A DNA stretch of 33,871 bases from the NCBI GenBank assembly GCA_015061545.1, contig SUWJ01000026.1, positions 1 to 33,871 on the forward strand, read 5' to 3'. Shown one piece after another: positions 7,266 through 16,699 of this stretch. Origin of the DNA: Lentisphaerota bacterium (GTDB taxonomy: Bacteria > Verrucomicrobiota > Lentisphaeria > Victivallales > Victivallaceae). The position numbers and the translations under genes are program-made. Under the pieces are notes generated by a model that did no database searches, was not told where the DNA came from, and worked only from the letters and a program-made list of their open reading frames with translations. The stretch's first letter is position 1; each line of letters begins with the position of its first letter.

Positions 7266-9644
7266 ATGATCCAAAAGTTTTTTGGTGCCGTGCTTGCGGC
7301 ATCGTTGTTTGCTCCGGCGGCTATGGCGGCTGAAGCTTGCGACAAAGCACTCTGCAATCTGCAGATGCTCTGGTACGTTGCCCCCGCGGCATCGTTGTTG
7401 GCGCTGATCGTGGCAGTTGTTTTCTACAAGAAGATGATCGCTGCCAACGAAGGCAGCGACAAGATGAAAGAGATCGCCGGTTATGTGCGCGAAGGCGCCA
7501 TGGCGTACCTCTTCCGTCAGTACAAGATCGTCGGCTGGGTCTTTGCCGTGCTGTTCGTGCTGTTTGCGGTGCTGGCGTACTTCGGTTTGCAGAATCCCTT
7601 TGTTCCGGTGGCGTTCCTTACCGGCGGTTTCTTCAGCGGTCTGTGCGGCTATATCGGTATGCGCACGGCTACTGCTGCCAGCAACCGTACTGCTCAGGCT
7701 GCCAGCGAAGGTCTGAACCGCGGCTTGCAGGTGGCGTTCCGCTCGGGCGCGGTGATGGGTCTGGTGGTGGTCGGTCTGGGTCTGATGGACATCTGTTTGT
7801 GGTATGTGATTCTGGACAAACTGATCTACTCGGCTGCCAACATGGCAAGCGGTCTGGATTTTGCGGGTCTGGAATTTGTCAAAGCCGGCTGCACCGTTCC
7901 TGAAAAATATGTGGCTATCACCACCACCATGCTGACCTTCGGTATGGGTGCCTCCACTCAGGCATTGTTTGCCCGTGTCGGCGGCGGTATCTACACCAAG
8001 GCTGCTGACGTCGGTGCCGACCTGGTGGGTAAAGTCGAAGCGGGTATCCCCGAAGACGACCCCCGCAACCCGGCTACCATTGCTGACAACGTTGGTGACA
8101 ACGTCGGTGACGTTGCCGGTATGGGTGCTGACCTTTACGAAAGCTACTGCGGCTCGATCCTGGCTACTGCCAGTCTGGGTGCTGCGGTGGCAGTCGGCGC
8201 GGCGCAGTTTGATCTTGCCAGCGCGCTGAAACTCATCCTTGCCCCGATGATCGTGGGCGGTCTGGGTACGATTTTCTCCATTTTCGGTATGCTTATGGTG
8301 CGCTGCAAAGAAGGCGCTTCGCAGAAGAATCTGCTCAACAGTCTGCTGACCGGTACGCTGGGCAGCTCGATATTGATTCTGATTGCGCTGGTGGTGCTGG
8401 TGCAGCTCGACTTCATCACCTGGGGGCTCTTCGGTTCGGTTATTGCGGGTCTGCTCTGCGGTGTGATCATCGGTCAGGCTACTGAATACTACACTTCTGA
8501 CGAATACAAACCCACCAAGGGTATCGCCCAGCAGGCGGTCATGGGTCCTGCCACCACGATCATCGACGGTTTGGCTACGGGGATGTACTCCACCGGTATT
8601 CCGGTAATCACGGTCTGCGTGGCGATTCTGTGCGCCTTCGGCTTTGCCGGCGGCTTCGGCAACTTCTCCATGGGTCTTTACGGTATCGGTTTTGCGGCGG
8701 TGGGTATGCTCTCCACGCTGGGTATCACGCTGGCGACCGACGCTTACGGCCCGATTGCCGACAATGCCGGCGGTAACGCTGAAATGTCGGGTATGCCTCA
8801 CGAAGTGCGCGAACGCACCGACGCTCTGGACAGTCTGGGCAACACCACGGCTGCCACGGGTAAGGGTTTTGCCATCGGTTCGGCGGCTCTGACCGCCATG
8901 GCGCTGCTGGCTGCTTATCTGGAAGAAGCCAAACTGGTGCTGATGAAGGGTGTTGATCTGGCAACTGCCGAAGGCAAAGCGCTGGCGGAACAGATCAAAG
9001 ATATCCCCGGCATGGTTGATTACTTTACGCTGCACTTGATGAACCCCTATCTGATCTGCGGTCTGTTTGTGGGCGGCATGATGGCGTTCATCTTCTGCGC
9101 CATGACCATGAAAGCGGTGGGTCGTGCGGCAGGTTCGATGGTGGAAGAAGTCCGTCGTCAGTTCCGCGAAATCCCCGGTATCATGGAAGGCAATGCCAAA
9201 CCTGACTACGCCCGCTGCGTGGAAATCTCCACGGCCGGTGCCCAGAAAGAAATGATCGTGCCGAGCTTGCTGGCGATCATCGTGCCGGTGGTGACCGGTC
9301 TGGTGCTGGGTGTGGCTGGTGTGATCGGTCTGCTGGCAGGCGGTCTGGTGGCAGGTTTCATGCTGGCGACGCTGCTGAACAACGCCGGCGGTGCCTGGGA
9401 CAATGCCAAGAAATACATCGAAAAGGGCGCTCACGGCGGTAAGAAACTTGCCGACGGCAGCAAGAACCCGGTTCACGGTGCGGCGGTTATCGGCGACACG
9501 GTCGGCGACCCCTGCAAAGATACCAGCGGTCCGAGCCTGAACATTCTGATCAAGCTCATGAGCATGGTCAGCGTGGTCTTTGCTCCGGTGGTCATCAAGT
9601 TTGCTCCTGTCATTCAGGGCTGGCTGGGTCTTGGTCAGATCTGA
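7266..9644 (+). CDS. hppA: K+-dependent membrane pyrophosphatase (H+ or Na+ pump)
   Basis: This 792-residue integral membrane protein couples hydrolysis of pyrophosphate to pumping of H+ or Na+ across the inner membrane. The substrate-binding signature is intact ([13 protein letters not shown], then [20 protein letters not shown]). The sequence [10 protein letters not shown] at residues 525-534 has Ala and Gly at the positions that are Lys and Thr in K+-independent enzymes, so it belongs to the K+-dependent group. The pumped ion cannot be decided by eye. Residues 1-23 look like a cleavable signal peptide (AMA-A end) in front of the first membrane helix. I chose 7266 over the ATG at 7260 because AAGGAGGT (7251-7258) is too close to the latter. 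A terminator follows. Confidence 0.95.
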   Translation: MIQKFFGAVLAASLFAPAAMAAEACDKALCNLQMLWYVAPAASLLALIVAVVFYKKMIAANEGSDKMKEIAGYVREGAMAYLFRQYKIVGWVFAVLFVLFAVLAYFGLQNPFVPVAFLTGGFFSGLCGYIGMRTATAASNRTAQAASEGLNRGLQVAFRSGAVMGLVVVGLGLMDICLWYVILDKLIYSAANMASGLDFAGLEFVKAGCTVPEKYVAITTTMLTFGMGASTQALFARVGGGIYTKAADVGADLVGKVEAGIPEDDPRNPATIADNVGDNVGDVAGMGADLYESYCGSILATASLGAAVAVGAAQFDLASALKLILAPMIVGGLGTIFSIFGMLMVRCKEGASQKNLLNSLLTGTLGSSILILIALVVLVQLDFITWGLFGSVIAGLLCGVIIGQATEYYTSDEYKPTKGIAQQAVMGPATTIIDGLATGMYSTGIPVITVCVAILCAFGFAGGFGNFSMGLYGIGFAAVGMLSTLGITLATDAYGPIADNAGGNAEMSGMPHEVRERTDALDSLGNTTAATGKGFAIGSAALTAMALLAAYLEEAKLVLMKGVDLATAEGKALAEQIKDIPGMVDYFTLHLMNPYLICGLFVGGMMAFIFCAMTMKAVGRAAGSMVEEVRRQFREIPGIMEGNAKPDYARCVEISTAGAQKEMIVPSLLAIIVPVVTGLVLGVAGVIGLLAGGLVAGFMLATLLNNAGGAWDNAKKYIEKGAHGGKKLADGSKNPVHGAAVIGDTVGDPCKDTSGPSLNILIKLMSMVSVVFAPVVIKFAPVIQGWLGLGQI

Positions 9645-9676
9645 TCTGACTTGCTGATCGAACAGTAAATCTGTAA

Positions 9677-9723
9677 AGGGCTGTTGCAAAACCTTCAAAC
9701 AAGGTGAGCAGCAGCTCTTTTTT
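9677..9723 (+). terminator. Rho-independent terminator after hppA
   Basis: AGGGCTGTTGC (9677-9687) pairs with GCAGCAGCTCT (9708-9718), including two G-T wobble pairs. A run of T follows directly, to 9723. It lies 32 bases after the hppA stop codon and isolates the gene from the pilus ATPase downstream. Confidence 0.8.
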
Positions 9724-9771
9724 ATGCCTGAAAATAGTGTATATTTGCGCTGTTTTTTCGGGGTATTATAC

Positions 9772-9799
9772 TTGAAAATCAAAGTTTTTATGGTATCTT
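9772..9799 (+). promoter_or_regulatory. Promoter for the PilT/PilU-family ATPase
   Basis: TTGAAA (9772-9777), a 16-base spacer, and TATCTT (9794-9799). Transcription would start near 9806-9808, a few bases before the first paired base of the structured leader. Confidence 0.42.
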
Positions 9800-9810
9800 A
9801 TTTCTGAGAG

Positions 9811-9893
9811 GTAATTTCAGGAGTCAGCAAAGGTACTTTCATCAAGGTGCGAAGGCAGCTCGACAAGGCTGTGCCGCTGACAATTGAGATTAC
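9811..9893 (+). promoter_or_regulatory. Structured 5' leader, possible riboswitch
   Basis: An outer stem pairs GTAATTTC (9811-9818) with GAGATTAC (9886-9893) using one wobble. A 4x4 internal loop follows (AGGA opposite AATT). A perfect inner stem pairs GTCAGC (9823-9828) with GCTGAC (9876-9881). Inside it are a small hairpin AAAG/CTTT (9829-9839) and a hairpin GGCAGC/GCTGTGCC (9854-9875) with a two-base bulge, which together form a three-way junction. The fold begins at the predicted transcription start and ends about 27 bases before the ribosome site. It does not match the c-di-GMP-I (GEMM) consensus as I know it. Confidence 0.4.
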
Positions 9894-9933
9894 TTCTTGA
9901 AAAAATGAACTTTATGGAAAGGAATCAAAAAAT

Positions 9934-11034
9934 ATGGCTCTTACTACGCTGCACGAAGTTCTGAAGATCGCGGTGGAAAACAACGCGTCAGATATTCACG
10001 TCAAAGAAAACGCTCCGGTCTATTACCGTATCGACGGAACCATGGTCGGCTGCGATTTTACTGCCACGCGGGAACTCATCTACGGTTTTATCGATCAGGT
10101 TGCCAACCCCAAGCAGCGGGAAATGCTGGATAATACCGGCGACCTTGACCTTTCTCACCGCGAGGACGAAGTGGGCCGTTTCCGCGTGAATATTCACCGT
10201 CAGCGCGGACTTATGGGGGTAACTTTCCGCTGGGTCAAGAACGAGATCCTCAACTTTGAACAGCTGGGGCTGCCCCCGGTGCTGAACGAAATCGCCAAAG
10301 CCAAGCGGGGTATCATCATCATCACCGGTACTACCGGCAGCGGTAAATCCACGACCATGGCGGCGATTCTGCAATATGTGAACACCTACCGTCAGGAACA
10401 CGTTATAACCATCGAAGACCCCATCGAATACGAGTTTGAAGACGATCAGTCGATCTTTGAACAGCGGGAAGTCGGTCTGGATACAGACAGCTTTTTCGGC
10501 GCACTCAAACACGCGCTCCGTCAGGACCCCGATATCATCATGGTGGGGGAAATGCGCGACCGTATCAGCTTTGAAGCCGCTTTGCAGGCTGCCGATACGG
10601 GGCATCTGGTGATCACCACGCTGCACGCCTCCAACGCGTCGCAGACCATCACCCGTATTATGGATATGTTTGAAAAGAACGAGCAGGACGCCATCCGCGA
10701 AGCGCTGGCAGCCAACCTTTGCGCGGTTATTTCCCAGCGTCTGGTGCCGATGGCGGGCGGAGTGGGGCGCGCTCCCGTCAACGAAATCATGCTCAATACG
10801 CCGATCGTGACCAAACTGATTCAGGAAGACCGTCTGGAAAAACTTTCGGCGGCGATCCAGGGCGGTCAGGGCGACGGCATGATGACCTTCAACCAGTGCC
10901 TGCTGGAGCTGGTCAATGCCGGACGGGTGGATCGGGAAGATGCGCTGGCGATTTCGGATAACCCCGAAGGGTTGAAGATGAACTTTGAAGGTATCTTCCT
11001 CTCCGCCGACGCCGGCGGCGGTCTGGTGGGTTAA
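9934..11034 (+). CDS. Type IV pilus ATPase, PilT/PilU family
   Basis: This 366-residue cytoplasmic hexameric motor ATPase drives pilus retraction in twitching motility. The N-terminal PAS-like domain (SDIHVKENAPVYYRIDG, 19-35) precedes the RecA-like core. Core motifs are Walker A GTTGSGKST (132-140), the Asp box ITIEDPIEYEFE (159-170), Walker B with E206, and the His box with H224 and H231. The AIRNLIRE motif of PilT is missing. The C-terminal run GMMTFNQCLLELVNAGRV is closer to PilU, a PilT-dependent accessory retraction ATPase. No pilin, PilB or PilC gene is nearby. AAGGA precedes the start. Its leader appears structured. Confidence 0.88.
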   Translation: MALTTLHEVLKIAVENNASDIHVKENAPVYYRIDGTMVGCDFTATRELIYGFIDQVANPKQREMLDNTGDLDLSHREDEVGRFRVNIHRQRGLMGVTFRWVKNEILNFEQLGLPPVLNEIAKAKRGIIIITGTTGSGKSTTMAAILQYVNTYRQEHVITIEDPIEYEFEDDQSIFEQREVGLDTDSFFGALKHALRQDPDIIMVGEMRDRISFEAALQAADTGHLVITTLHASNASQTITRIMDMFEKNEQDAIREALAANLCAVISQRLVPMAGGVGRAPVNEIMLNTPIVTKLIQEDRLEKLSAAIQGGQGDGMMTFNQCLLELVNAGRVDREDALAISDNPEGLKMNFEGIFLSADAGGGLVG

Positions 11035-11079
11035 ATTGTTGAAAAATAAAATCAATCTCTTACAGGAGTTTTTGTTATT

Positions 11080-12756
11080 ATGAGAAGTGATGTTATGAAG
11101 AAAGGCGAGGAGCGCGCTCCTCATCGCGCTTTGATGCGGGCGACCGGGATCATGGGTAAAGATATCGAAAAACCCTTTATCGGCGTTTGCAACAGTTACA
11201 CCAACATTGTTCCCGGCCATTGCCATCTGCAGAAAGTGGGTCAACTGGTCTGCGAAGCCATCCGCGAAGCGGGCGGGATCCCCTACGAATTCAACACTAT
11301 GGCGATCTGCGACGGTATTGCCATGGGGCACAGCGGCATGAAGTACAGTCTGCCCAGCCGCGAGATCATTGCCGATACGGTGGAGTCGATGCTTATGGCG
11401 CACCCGGTGGATGCAGTTATCTGCATACCCAACTGCGACAAGATCGTGCCCGGTATGCTTATGGGCTGTATGCGGGTGAATATTCCCACGATCTTCTGTT
11501 CGGGCGGACCGATGGCTGCGGGCAAACCCCGTAACGGTGCGGATTCTGACCTTATCACGGTCTTTGAATGGGTGGCAAAACATCGTATCGGCGAAGTTTC
11601 CGACGACGAACTTGCCAGTTTGGAATGCGATGCCTGCCCCGGCCCCGGCGCCTGTTCGGGTATGTTCACCGCCAACAGTATGAACTGCCTCTGCGAAGCG
11701 CTGGGCATTGCGCTGCCGGGCAACGGCACCACGCTTGCCACCAGCGAAGAACGCAAAGATTTGTGGAAGCGCGCCGCCAGACGGGCGGTGGAAATGGCGC
11801 TCGACCCCAATGCTAAACGCGCCCGCGACTTTGCCACCGAAGAATCCTTTGCCAACGCGTTGGTGCTGGATATGGCAATGGGTGGATCTTCCAACACGAT
11901 TCTGCATACGCTGGCAATCGCTACCGAAGCAGGGGTGCCGCTGGATCTCAAGAAACTTGATGCCATCAGCAAAGCGACTCCCCACATCTGCAAACTTTCG
12001 CCCTCCAGCGATATACATATTCAGGACTGCCACGCGGTCGGCGGCATTATGGCGATCATGAAAGAAGCTGCCAAACTGGGTACGATCAATCTTTCCGCAC
12101 CCTGTGTTTCGGGCAGAACCATCGGCGAAGAAATCGCTGCTGCGCCCGATGCCGACGGTACGATCATCCGCAAGCTGGATAATCCTTACAGCGCCACCGG
12201 CGGGTTGTCGGTACTGTTCGGGAATCTGGCGGAAAAGGGCTGCGTGGTCAAAACTGCGGGGGTATCCAAGTCGATGCTGGTACATCGCGGTCCGGCGGTG
12301 ATCTTTGAAAGTCAGGAAGATGCCTGCGAGGGTATTCTGGCAGGAAAAGTCAAATCCGGCGACGTGGTGGTCATCCGCTACGAAGGACCTAAGGGCGGAC
12401 CGGGTATGCAGGAAATGCTGGCGCCGACCAGTTACATCATGGGCCGCGGTCTGGGCGACAGCGTGGCGCTGATTACCGACGGCCGTTTCTCGGGCGGTAC
12501 ACACGGCGCGTGCATCGGTCATGTAAGTCCCGAAGCCGCCCGCGGCGGTCTGATCGCTTATGTGGAAGACGGCGATATGATTTCGATCGATATACCCAAC
12601 CGCACCATCAAGCTGGAAGTTGCCGACGAAGTGATTGCCGAACGCAAAAAGAACTTTGTGGCGCCGCCGCCGAAAGTTACCGGTGGTTATCTTGCCAAGT
12701 ATGCTGCGCTGGCGACCAGCGCCGATACCGGCGGGGTGCTGCGGGTGGAGGCGTAA
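11080..12756 (+). CDS. ilvD: Dihydroxy-acid dehydratase
   Basis: This 558-residue enzyme removes water from 2,3-dihydroxy-3-methyl acids to give the 2-keto acids in valine, isoleucine and leucine synthesis, using an Fe-S cluster. Three cysteines at the family cluster positions are present: C48 (GHCHL), C119 (PNCDKI) and C192 (PGACSGM). Length matches the IlvD/Edd family. C-terminal motifs [11 protein letters not shown] and [12 protein letters not shown] are intact. AGGAG precedes the start by about 12 bases. No other ilv genes are nearby. The next gene starts 9 bases after its stop, so ilvD probably leads a five-gene transcript. Confidence 0.96.
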   Translation: MRSDVMKKGEERAPHRALMRATGIMGKDIEKPFIGVCNSYTNIVPGHCHLQKVGQLVCEAIREAGGIPYEFNTMAICDGIAMGHSGMKYSLPSREIIADTVESMLMAHPVDAVICIPNCDKIVPGMLMGCMRVNIPTIFCSGGPMAAGKPRNGADSDLITVFEWVAKHRIGEVSDDELASLECDACPGPGACSGMFTANSMNCLCEALGIALPGNGTTLATSEERKDLWKRAARRAVEMALDPNAKRARDFATEESFANALVLDMAMGGSSNTILHTLAIATEAGVPLDLKKLDAISKATPHICKLSPSSDIHIQDCHAVGGIMAIMKEAAKLGTINLSAPCVSGRTIGEEIAAAPDADGTIIRKLDNPYSATGGLSVLFGNLAEKGCVVKTAGVSKSMLVHRGPAVIFESQEDACEGILAGKVKSGDVVVIRYEGPKGGPGMQEMLAPTSYIMGRGLGDSVALITDGRFSGGTHGACIGHVSPEAARGGLIAYVEDGDMISIDIPNRTIKLEVADEVIAERKKNFVAPPPKVTGGYLAKYAALATSADTGGVLRVEA

Positions 12757-12765
12757 GTAAGGCTT

Positions 12766-13827
12766 ATGACAACGGAACTGATTGCCGAGCTGAAAATTGC
12801 AGCGGGGAAGGTGGATAAAGCAATCGCGGAAAGCACTTTCCCTGATGCAGTCAGTCCTGTTTATCTGGCTGACGCCATGCGCCGCTATCCTGCCAACGGC
12901 GGCAAACGGCTGCGTCCGGCGATAATGTTGTGGAGCGCTGCTGCGGCGGGGGGCGATATGGATAAAATTCTGCCTGCTGCCGCCGCGCTGGAGATCTTCC
13001 ACAACTGGACATTGGTGCATGACGATATTATTGACGATGACGATTTGCGGCGGGGCAATCCTACGGCGCATATAGTTTTGTCGCAGGCGCTGGAGCTGCC
13101 CGAACAGCGGCGGCGCAAATTCGGCAGCGATATGGCGATCCTGGCGGGCGATTTGATGCAGGGCTGGGCGTTTGAACTGCTGGATCAAACCTGCTGCACG
13201 GCAGAGGTCAGGCTCAAACTGGCGTCGGAGCTGCGTTGTTACGGTTATTTGAAACTCGTTTCAGGCGAAGCCGAAGATGTGGAAATGAGCTGTTGCGATC
13301 CTGCCGATATCACGGTGGAGGCAGTTCGGAATATGCTGCTGGGCAAAACGGGTGCGCTGCTGCACTTTGCCGCCCGCGGCGGCTGGCTGGCGGGTAAGGA
13401 TTCGGTTGACCAGTGGGACTCGGTTCATGCCCGTGCGCTGGGTGAATTCGGCGATTCGCTGGCGCTGGCGTTTCAGTTGCAGGATGATTATCTGGGGATT
13501 TTCGGCGATGTCGAAAAATTCGGCAAACCCATCGGATCGGATCTTCAGGAAGGTAAAGCTACTTTGCTTTTGCTCCACGCATTGAAAAATCTGCCCGCTG
13601 CGGCGGCGGAAGAACTGCGCGGATTGCTTTATTGCCATGAATACACATCTTGCGATATAGCCCGTGCGCGGGAACTTTTCAGCGCCGCCGGCAGCGTAAA
13701 ATATTTGCAGAGAGAAATCTGCCGTCTGACTGATGAAAGTTGTAAAGCATTGAACACTCTGCCCGACAGCAAATATAAAACATTGCTGCTGGAGCTGGCA
13801 AACTACCTTATTACCAGAGAAAAATAA
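12766..13827 (+). CDS. Polyprenyl (isoprenyl) diphosphate synthase
   Basis: This 353-residue trans-prenyl transferase adds isopentenyl diphosphate units to an allylic diphosphate with Mg2+. GKRLRP (46-51) and the first Asp-rich motif HDDIIDDDDLRRG (D86, D87, D90) are present. The second motif is QDDYLGIFGD (D240, D241) with Gly in the third Asp position, a variant also known in this family. W81, five residues before the first motif, is bulky, which usually limits the product to a short chain (C15-C20). The stop codon overlaps the murG start by one base (TAATG). Coupling to murG fits a role in isoprenoid or lipid carrier supply. Confidence 0.88.
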   Translation: MTTELIAELKIAAGKVDKAIAESTFPDAVSPVYLADAMRRYPANGGKRLRPAIMLWSAAAAGGDMDKILPAAAALEIFHNWTLVHDDIIDDDDLRRGNPTAHIVLSQALELPEQRRRKFGSDMAILAGDLMQGWAFELLDQTCCTAEVRLKLASELRCYGYLKLVSGEAEDVEMSCCDPADITVEAVRNMLLGKTGALLHFAARGGWLAGKDSVDQWDSVHARALGEFGDSLALAFQLQDDYLGIFGDVEKFGKPIGSDLQEGKATLLLLHALKNLPAAAAEELRGLLYCHEYTSCDIARARELFSAAGSVKYLQREICRLTDESCKALNTLPDSKYKTLLLELANYLITREK

Positions 13828-14957
13828 TGAGTGCAGAAAAATTGGTCATTACCTGCGGCGGCACGGGCGGACACTTTTATCCCGGTTTGAGTGTTGCCCG
13901 CACCCAGCTGGCGCGGGGTAAAAAAGTGCTGCTGCTGCTGAGTGGAAAAAACTCCGTTGAACAGAGTCGTATTGCAGCTCAATACAATATACCCTGCCGG
14001 GTTTTGCCCCATATGCCGTCGCCTGCGGTCAGGCGTCCGGTAAGCTGTTGGAAATTTCTTAAAGGTCTGTTAAGCGGAATACGTCAGGCGCGTCAGGTGC
14101 TGGCAGCGGAAAAGCCCGATGCGGTGCTGGGAATGGGTTCCTTTGCCTCGCTGCCGGTGATCTGGGCGGCAAAACAACAGCGTTTGCCGATCGTTCTGCA
14201 CGATGGCAATGCCCGTATCGGCAAAGCCAACCGCTGGCTCAGTCGTTATGCCGAAGTGCTGGCAACGGCATTTCCGGCGGTCAATGCTTCGGCGTGTTGT
14301 TGTCAATGCGTGGTGTCGGGTATGCCGCTGCGGAGCGAACTTAAACAGGAATCTTTGAGCAAAGCTGCGGCGATCGGGCAGTTAAACAATAAATTCAACA
14401 CCAATTTGAAAAGCGATAATTTTACCATATTGCTCTTTGGCGGCAGTCAGGGCGCCCGCAAACTCAACGGGTGTTTCGGCGCGGCGGTCAGGCGTCTGGC
14501 AGCGGAAAAAGGCAATGTGCAGCTGATCCATTTGACCGGCGCAGGCGAATATAAAACGATGAGCGATTTTTACGCCGATTCAACATTTCCCGTGCTGCTG
14601 CTGCCGACTTTGAGCGAAATGCACTGGGCATACAGCGCTGCCGATCTGGTGCTGGCGCGGTCGGGAGGCAGTTCGGCGGCAGAAATCAACGCGTTCGGCA
14701 AATTCGCCGTGGTGGTGCCATATCCGTTTGCGGCGGAACTGCATCAGAACGACAATGCCGATTATCTGGCAAGTCTGGGGGCGGCAAAAGTTGTCAGCAA
14801 CGACGATCTTTCCGAAGGTTTGGCGTATGATATATTACAGGAGCTTTACTGCCGCAGCGATTTGCAGGCTGTCGGTGCTGCGTCAAGAGCCGCCCATGCG
14901 TGGGATGGCGCGGAAGAGCTGCTGAAATTGATAGATCAACATTGCGGAGCAGCTTGA
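13827..14957 (+). CDS. murG: MurG: lipid I GlcNAc transferase
   Basis: This 376-residue peripheral membrane GT-B (GT28) enzyme transfers GlcNAc from UDP-GlcNAc to lipid I, giving lipid II for peptidoglycan. The N-terminal glycine loop GGTGGHFYPG (11-20) binds the lipid diphosphate. The second half carries FGGSQGARKLN and the nucleotide-sugar site RSGGSSAAEI with its Glu, followed by HQNDNA. Two usual motifs are divergent: HDGNARIGKAN instead of HEQN-type, and SGGSS instead of SGA-T. A CCCQC cluster sits near residue 153. The gene stands outside any division/cell wall cluster and overlaps the upstream synthase gene by one base. Confidence 0.87.
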   Translation: MSAEKLVITCGGTGGHFYPGLSVARTQLARGKKVLLLLSGKNSVEQSRIAAQYNIPCRVLPHMPSPAVRRPVSCWKFLKGLLSGIRQARQVLAAEKPDAVLGMGSFASLPVIWAAKQQRLPIVLHDGNARIGKANRWLSRYAEVLATAFPAVNASACCCQCVVSGMPLRSELKQESLSKAAAIGQLNNKFNTNLKSDNFTILLFGGSQGARKLNGCFGAAVRRLAAEKGNVQLIHLTGAGEYKTMSDFYADSTFPVLLLPTLSEMHWAYSAADLVLARSGGSSAAEINAFGKFAVVVPYPFAAELHQNDNADYLASLGAAKVVSNDDLSEGLAYDILQELYCRSDLQAVGAASRAAHAWDGAEELLKLIDQHCGAA

Positions 14958-14958
14958 A

Positions 14959-15888
14959 ATGAAAAAAATTCTAATTATCGGCGGCAGCGGTCATGTATCG
15001 GGTGCTGTGGTGCGTGCGGCGCTGGCGGCAAATTATCAGGTAACGACCCTTACCCGCGGGGAAAAGCCTGCGGTGGGTGCGGTGCGGGAGCTTTATGCCG
15101 ATCGTCACGATGCGGCAGCGGTGGCGAAAGCTGCAGAAGAGATCGCGGGGGAAAAATTTGCGGCGGTGATCGACTGTATCGGATTCAATGCTGCCGATAT
15201 GCAGCAGGATCTGGAAGTATTTGCTCCGCTGGCGGAACAGCTGCTCTTTATTTCTACCGACTGGGTCTACGAACCATCTTTGCGGCGTTTCCCGCAACCG
15301 GTCGATTCGCCTTACATAACCTGCGACCGCAACGGTGCCGAAGGTTACGGCTGGGGCAAACTTATGGCGGAAAATTATTTGCGCGAACACGCGCCGGAAA
15401 ATTTGCCTTACACCATTTTCCGCCCCTGTCATATTTACGGAATGCCCTCGCTTTTGGGCTGTTTCCCCGCCCATTGCCGCGATGCTGAACTCATTGGCAG
15501 ACTGTTGGCCAAGGAGCCGCTGCAGCTGGTGGATAACGGCAGACTTCTGCAGCAGCCGATTGATTGCGATGATCTGGCAAAGTGCATGATAAGCGCTGTC
15601 GGCAACGGTAAAAGTTACGGAAAAACCTTCAATATGGCAGGTCCTGACATTGTTGAATCGCGCGAATATTATGCGATAATTGCCCGGGCGCTGGGCGTGG
15701 AACTTGAAACTGAAGATATCGATTTTGATAAATATCTGGCGGAAAATCCTGCCCATCGGCCGTTTCTCTGCCATCGGGTATATACGCTGAATGATTTGAA
15801 AGATGCCAATTTATATGTGCCTGACACCCCCCTGGCGGAAGGCTTGAAAAGACATACGCTGCTGCTGCGGCAGGCAAAAGGAATGTAA
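14959..15888 (+). CDS. NAD(P)-dependent epimerase/dehydratase, extended SDR
   Basis: This 309-residue Rossmann-fold protein has the nucleotide-binding loop GGSGHVSG (8-15), S99/T100 at the catalytic Ser/Thr position in FISTDWVY, and the YxxxK pair Y130/K134. The downstream sequence FRPCHIYG is typical of sugar-nucleotide epimerase-like SDRs, including the CSP41-like group. The reaction and substrate are not known. The start codon lies one base after the murG stop, so it is very probably co-translated with murG. A sugar-nucleotide role is only an inference from that. Confidence 0.85.
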   Translation: MKKILIIGGSGHVSGAVVRAALAANYQVTTLTRGEKPAVGAVRELYADRHDAAAVAKAAEEIAGEKFAAVIDCIGFNAADMQQDLEVFAPLAEQLLFISTDWVYEPSLRRFPQPVDSPYITCDRNGAEGYGWGKLMAENYLREHAPENLPYTIFRPCHIYGMPSLLGCFPAHCRDAELIGRLLAKEPLQLVDNGRLLQQPIDCDDLAKCMISAVGNGKSYGKTFNMAGPDIVESREYYAIIARALGVELETEDIDFDKYLAENPAHRPFLCHRVYTLNDLKDANLYVPDTPLAEGLKRHTLLLRQAKGM

Positions 15889-15891
15889 TTT

Positions 15892-16668
15892 ATGAAAATT
15901 CATATTTTAGGCTCGCTTTCGGGTACCGAACCCTTTAAGGGGCGTCAACATACATCCTGGGTTTTGGAGCTGGATAACGGATCGCTTTACTGGTTTGATG
16001 CCGGTGAAAACTGTTCGCATACGGGCTATCTCAAGGGGTTGGATTTTTTCAATATCAAAGCGATATTTATTTCGCACCCCCACTACGACCATATGGCGGG
16101 TTTGCTCAACGTATTTTCCGTTTACAACAAGATCCACTACCTGCAGCAGGATCTGGAAACGCCGCGCCGCTTCGATGTTTTTATGCCGGTACCCGAATTG
16201 TGGCAGCCCTTTGAAAAACTTACCCGCACTCTGGGAGCATGGCCGCTGGCAACTGAGGTGAAAGATCATCTGCTGACTGACGGCGGAAAGTTTGAAAACG
16301 GGGAAGTAACGATTGAATTTATCGGCAATAAACACATTCCTGTTGCCGATGGCGAACCGTTGAAGAGTTTTTCTTTCCGCATCAGCGCTGAGGGCAAAAC
16401 GGTGGTCTATTCCGGCGATATTGCCGACCCTGACGAAATCGGCGAATGGAGCCGGAAGTGTGATCTTCTGCTTATGGAAAGCGGGCATCATCACCCGTGG
16501 GATGTTTGCCAATACTGGCAGGAAAACGATTGCCGGATCGGTCAGGTGATCTTTATGCACCACGGACGCGATGTACTCTATTTGCCCAGCGAATGTAAAG
16601 TCCGCTGCCGCCGCGCGCTGGGCAAAGAGGTGATCTTTGCCGAAGACGGTATGAGTGTGGAGCTGTAA
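15892..16668 (+). CDS. Metallo-beta-lactamase fold hydrolase
   Basis: This 258-residue cytosolic protein has the MBL-fold metal site HPHYDH (H62, H64, D66, H67). It also has later metal-ligand candidates in YSGDIADPDE, ESGHHHPWD and FMHHGRD. The family is broad: it includes ribonucleases, phosphodiesterases and lactonases. No beta-CASP or RNase Z extension is visible, so function is open. The gene starts 3 bases after the epimerase stop and ends the ilvD-led cluster, facing recF. Confidence 0.85.
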   Translation: MKIHILGSLSGTEPFKGRQHTSWVLELDNGSLYWFDAGENCSHTGYLKGLDFFNIKAIFISHPHYDHMAGLLNVFSVYNKIHYLQQDLETPRRFDVFMPVPELWQPFEKLTRTLGAWPLATEVKDHLLTDGGKFENGEVTIEFIGNKHIPVADGEPLKSFSFRISAEGKTVVYSGDIADPDEIGEWSRKCDLLLMESGHHHPWDVCQYWQENDCRIGQVIFMHHGRDVLYLPSECKVRCRRALGKEVIFAEDGMSVEL

Positions 16669-16670
16669 CA

Positions 16671-16691
16671 GCGCCAAAACCCTTTTTGCGC
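16671..16691. terminator. Weak bidirectional hairpin between MBL and recF genes
   Basis: GCGC-C-AAAA and TTTT-T-GCGC form a dyad with one mismatch in the 31-base convergent gap. The A and T runs within the arms could serve both directions. Confidence 0.3.
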
Positions 16692-16699
16692 AAAGTTAC

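Noticed and set aside
7134-9782. Long minus-strand frame of 882 codons over hppA
   Set aside because: Its translation is low-complexity and His/Gln/Thr-rich, and it is antisense to an intact pyrophosphatase gene.
9811-9893. c-di-GMP-I (GEMM) riboswitch
   Set aside because: The three-way shape is similar, but the conserved GGCAAACC and GGACGCAAAGCC segments are missing, so I call it only a structured leader.
9988-13188. Open frame of over 1000 codons on the minus strand
   Set aside because: It lies antisense to the pilus ATPase, ilvD and the prenyl synthase, which have complete family motifs. It arises from avoidance of TTA, CTA and TCA codons in those genes.
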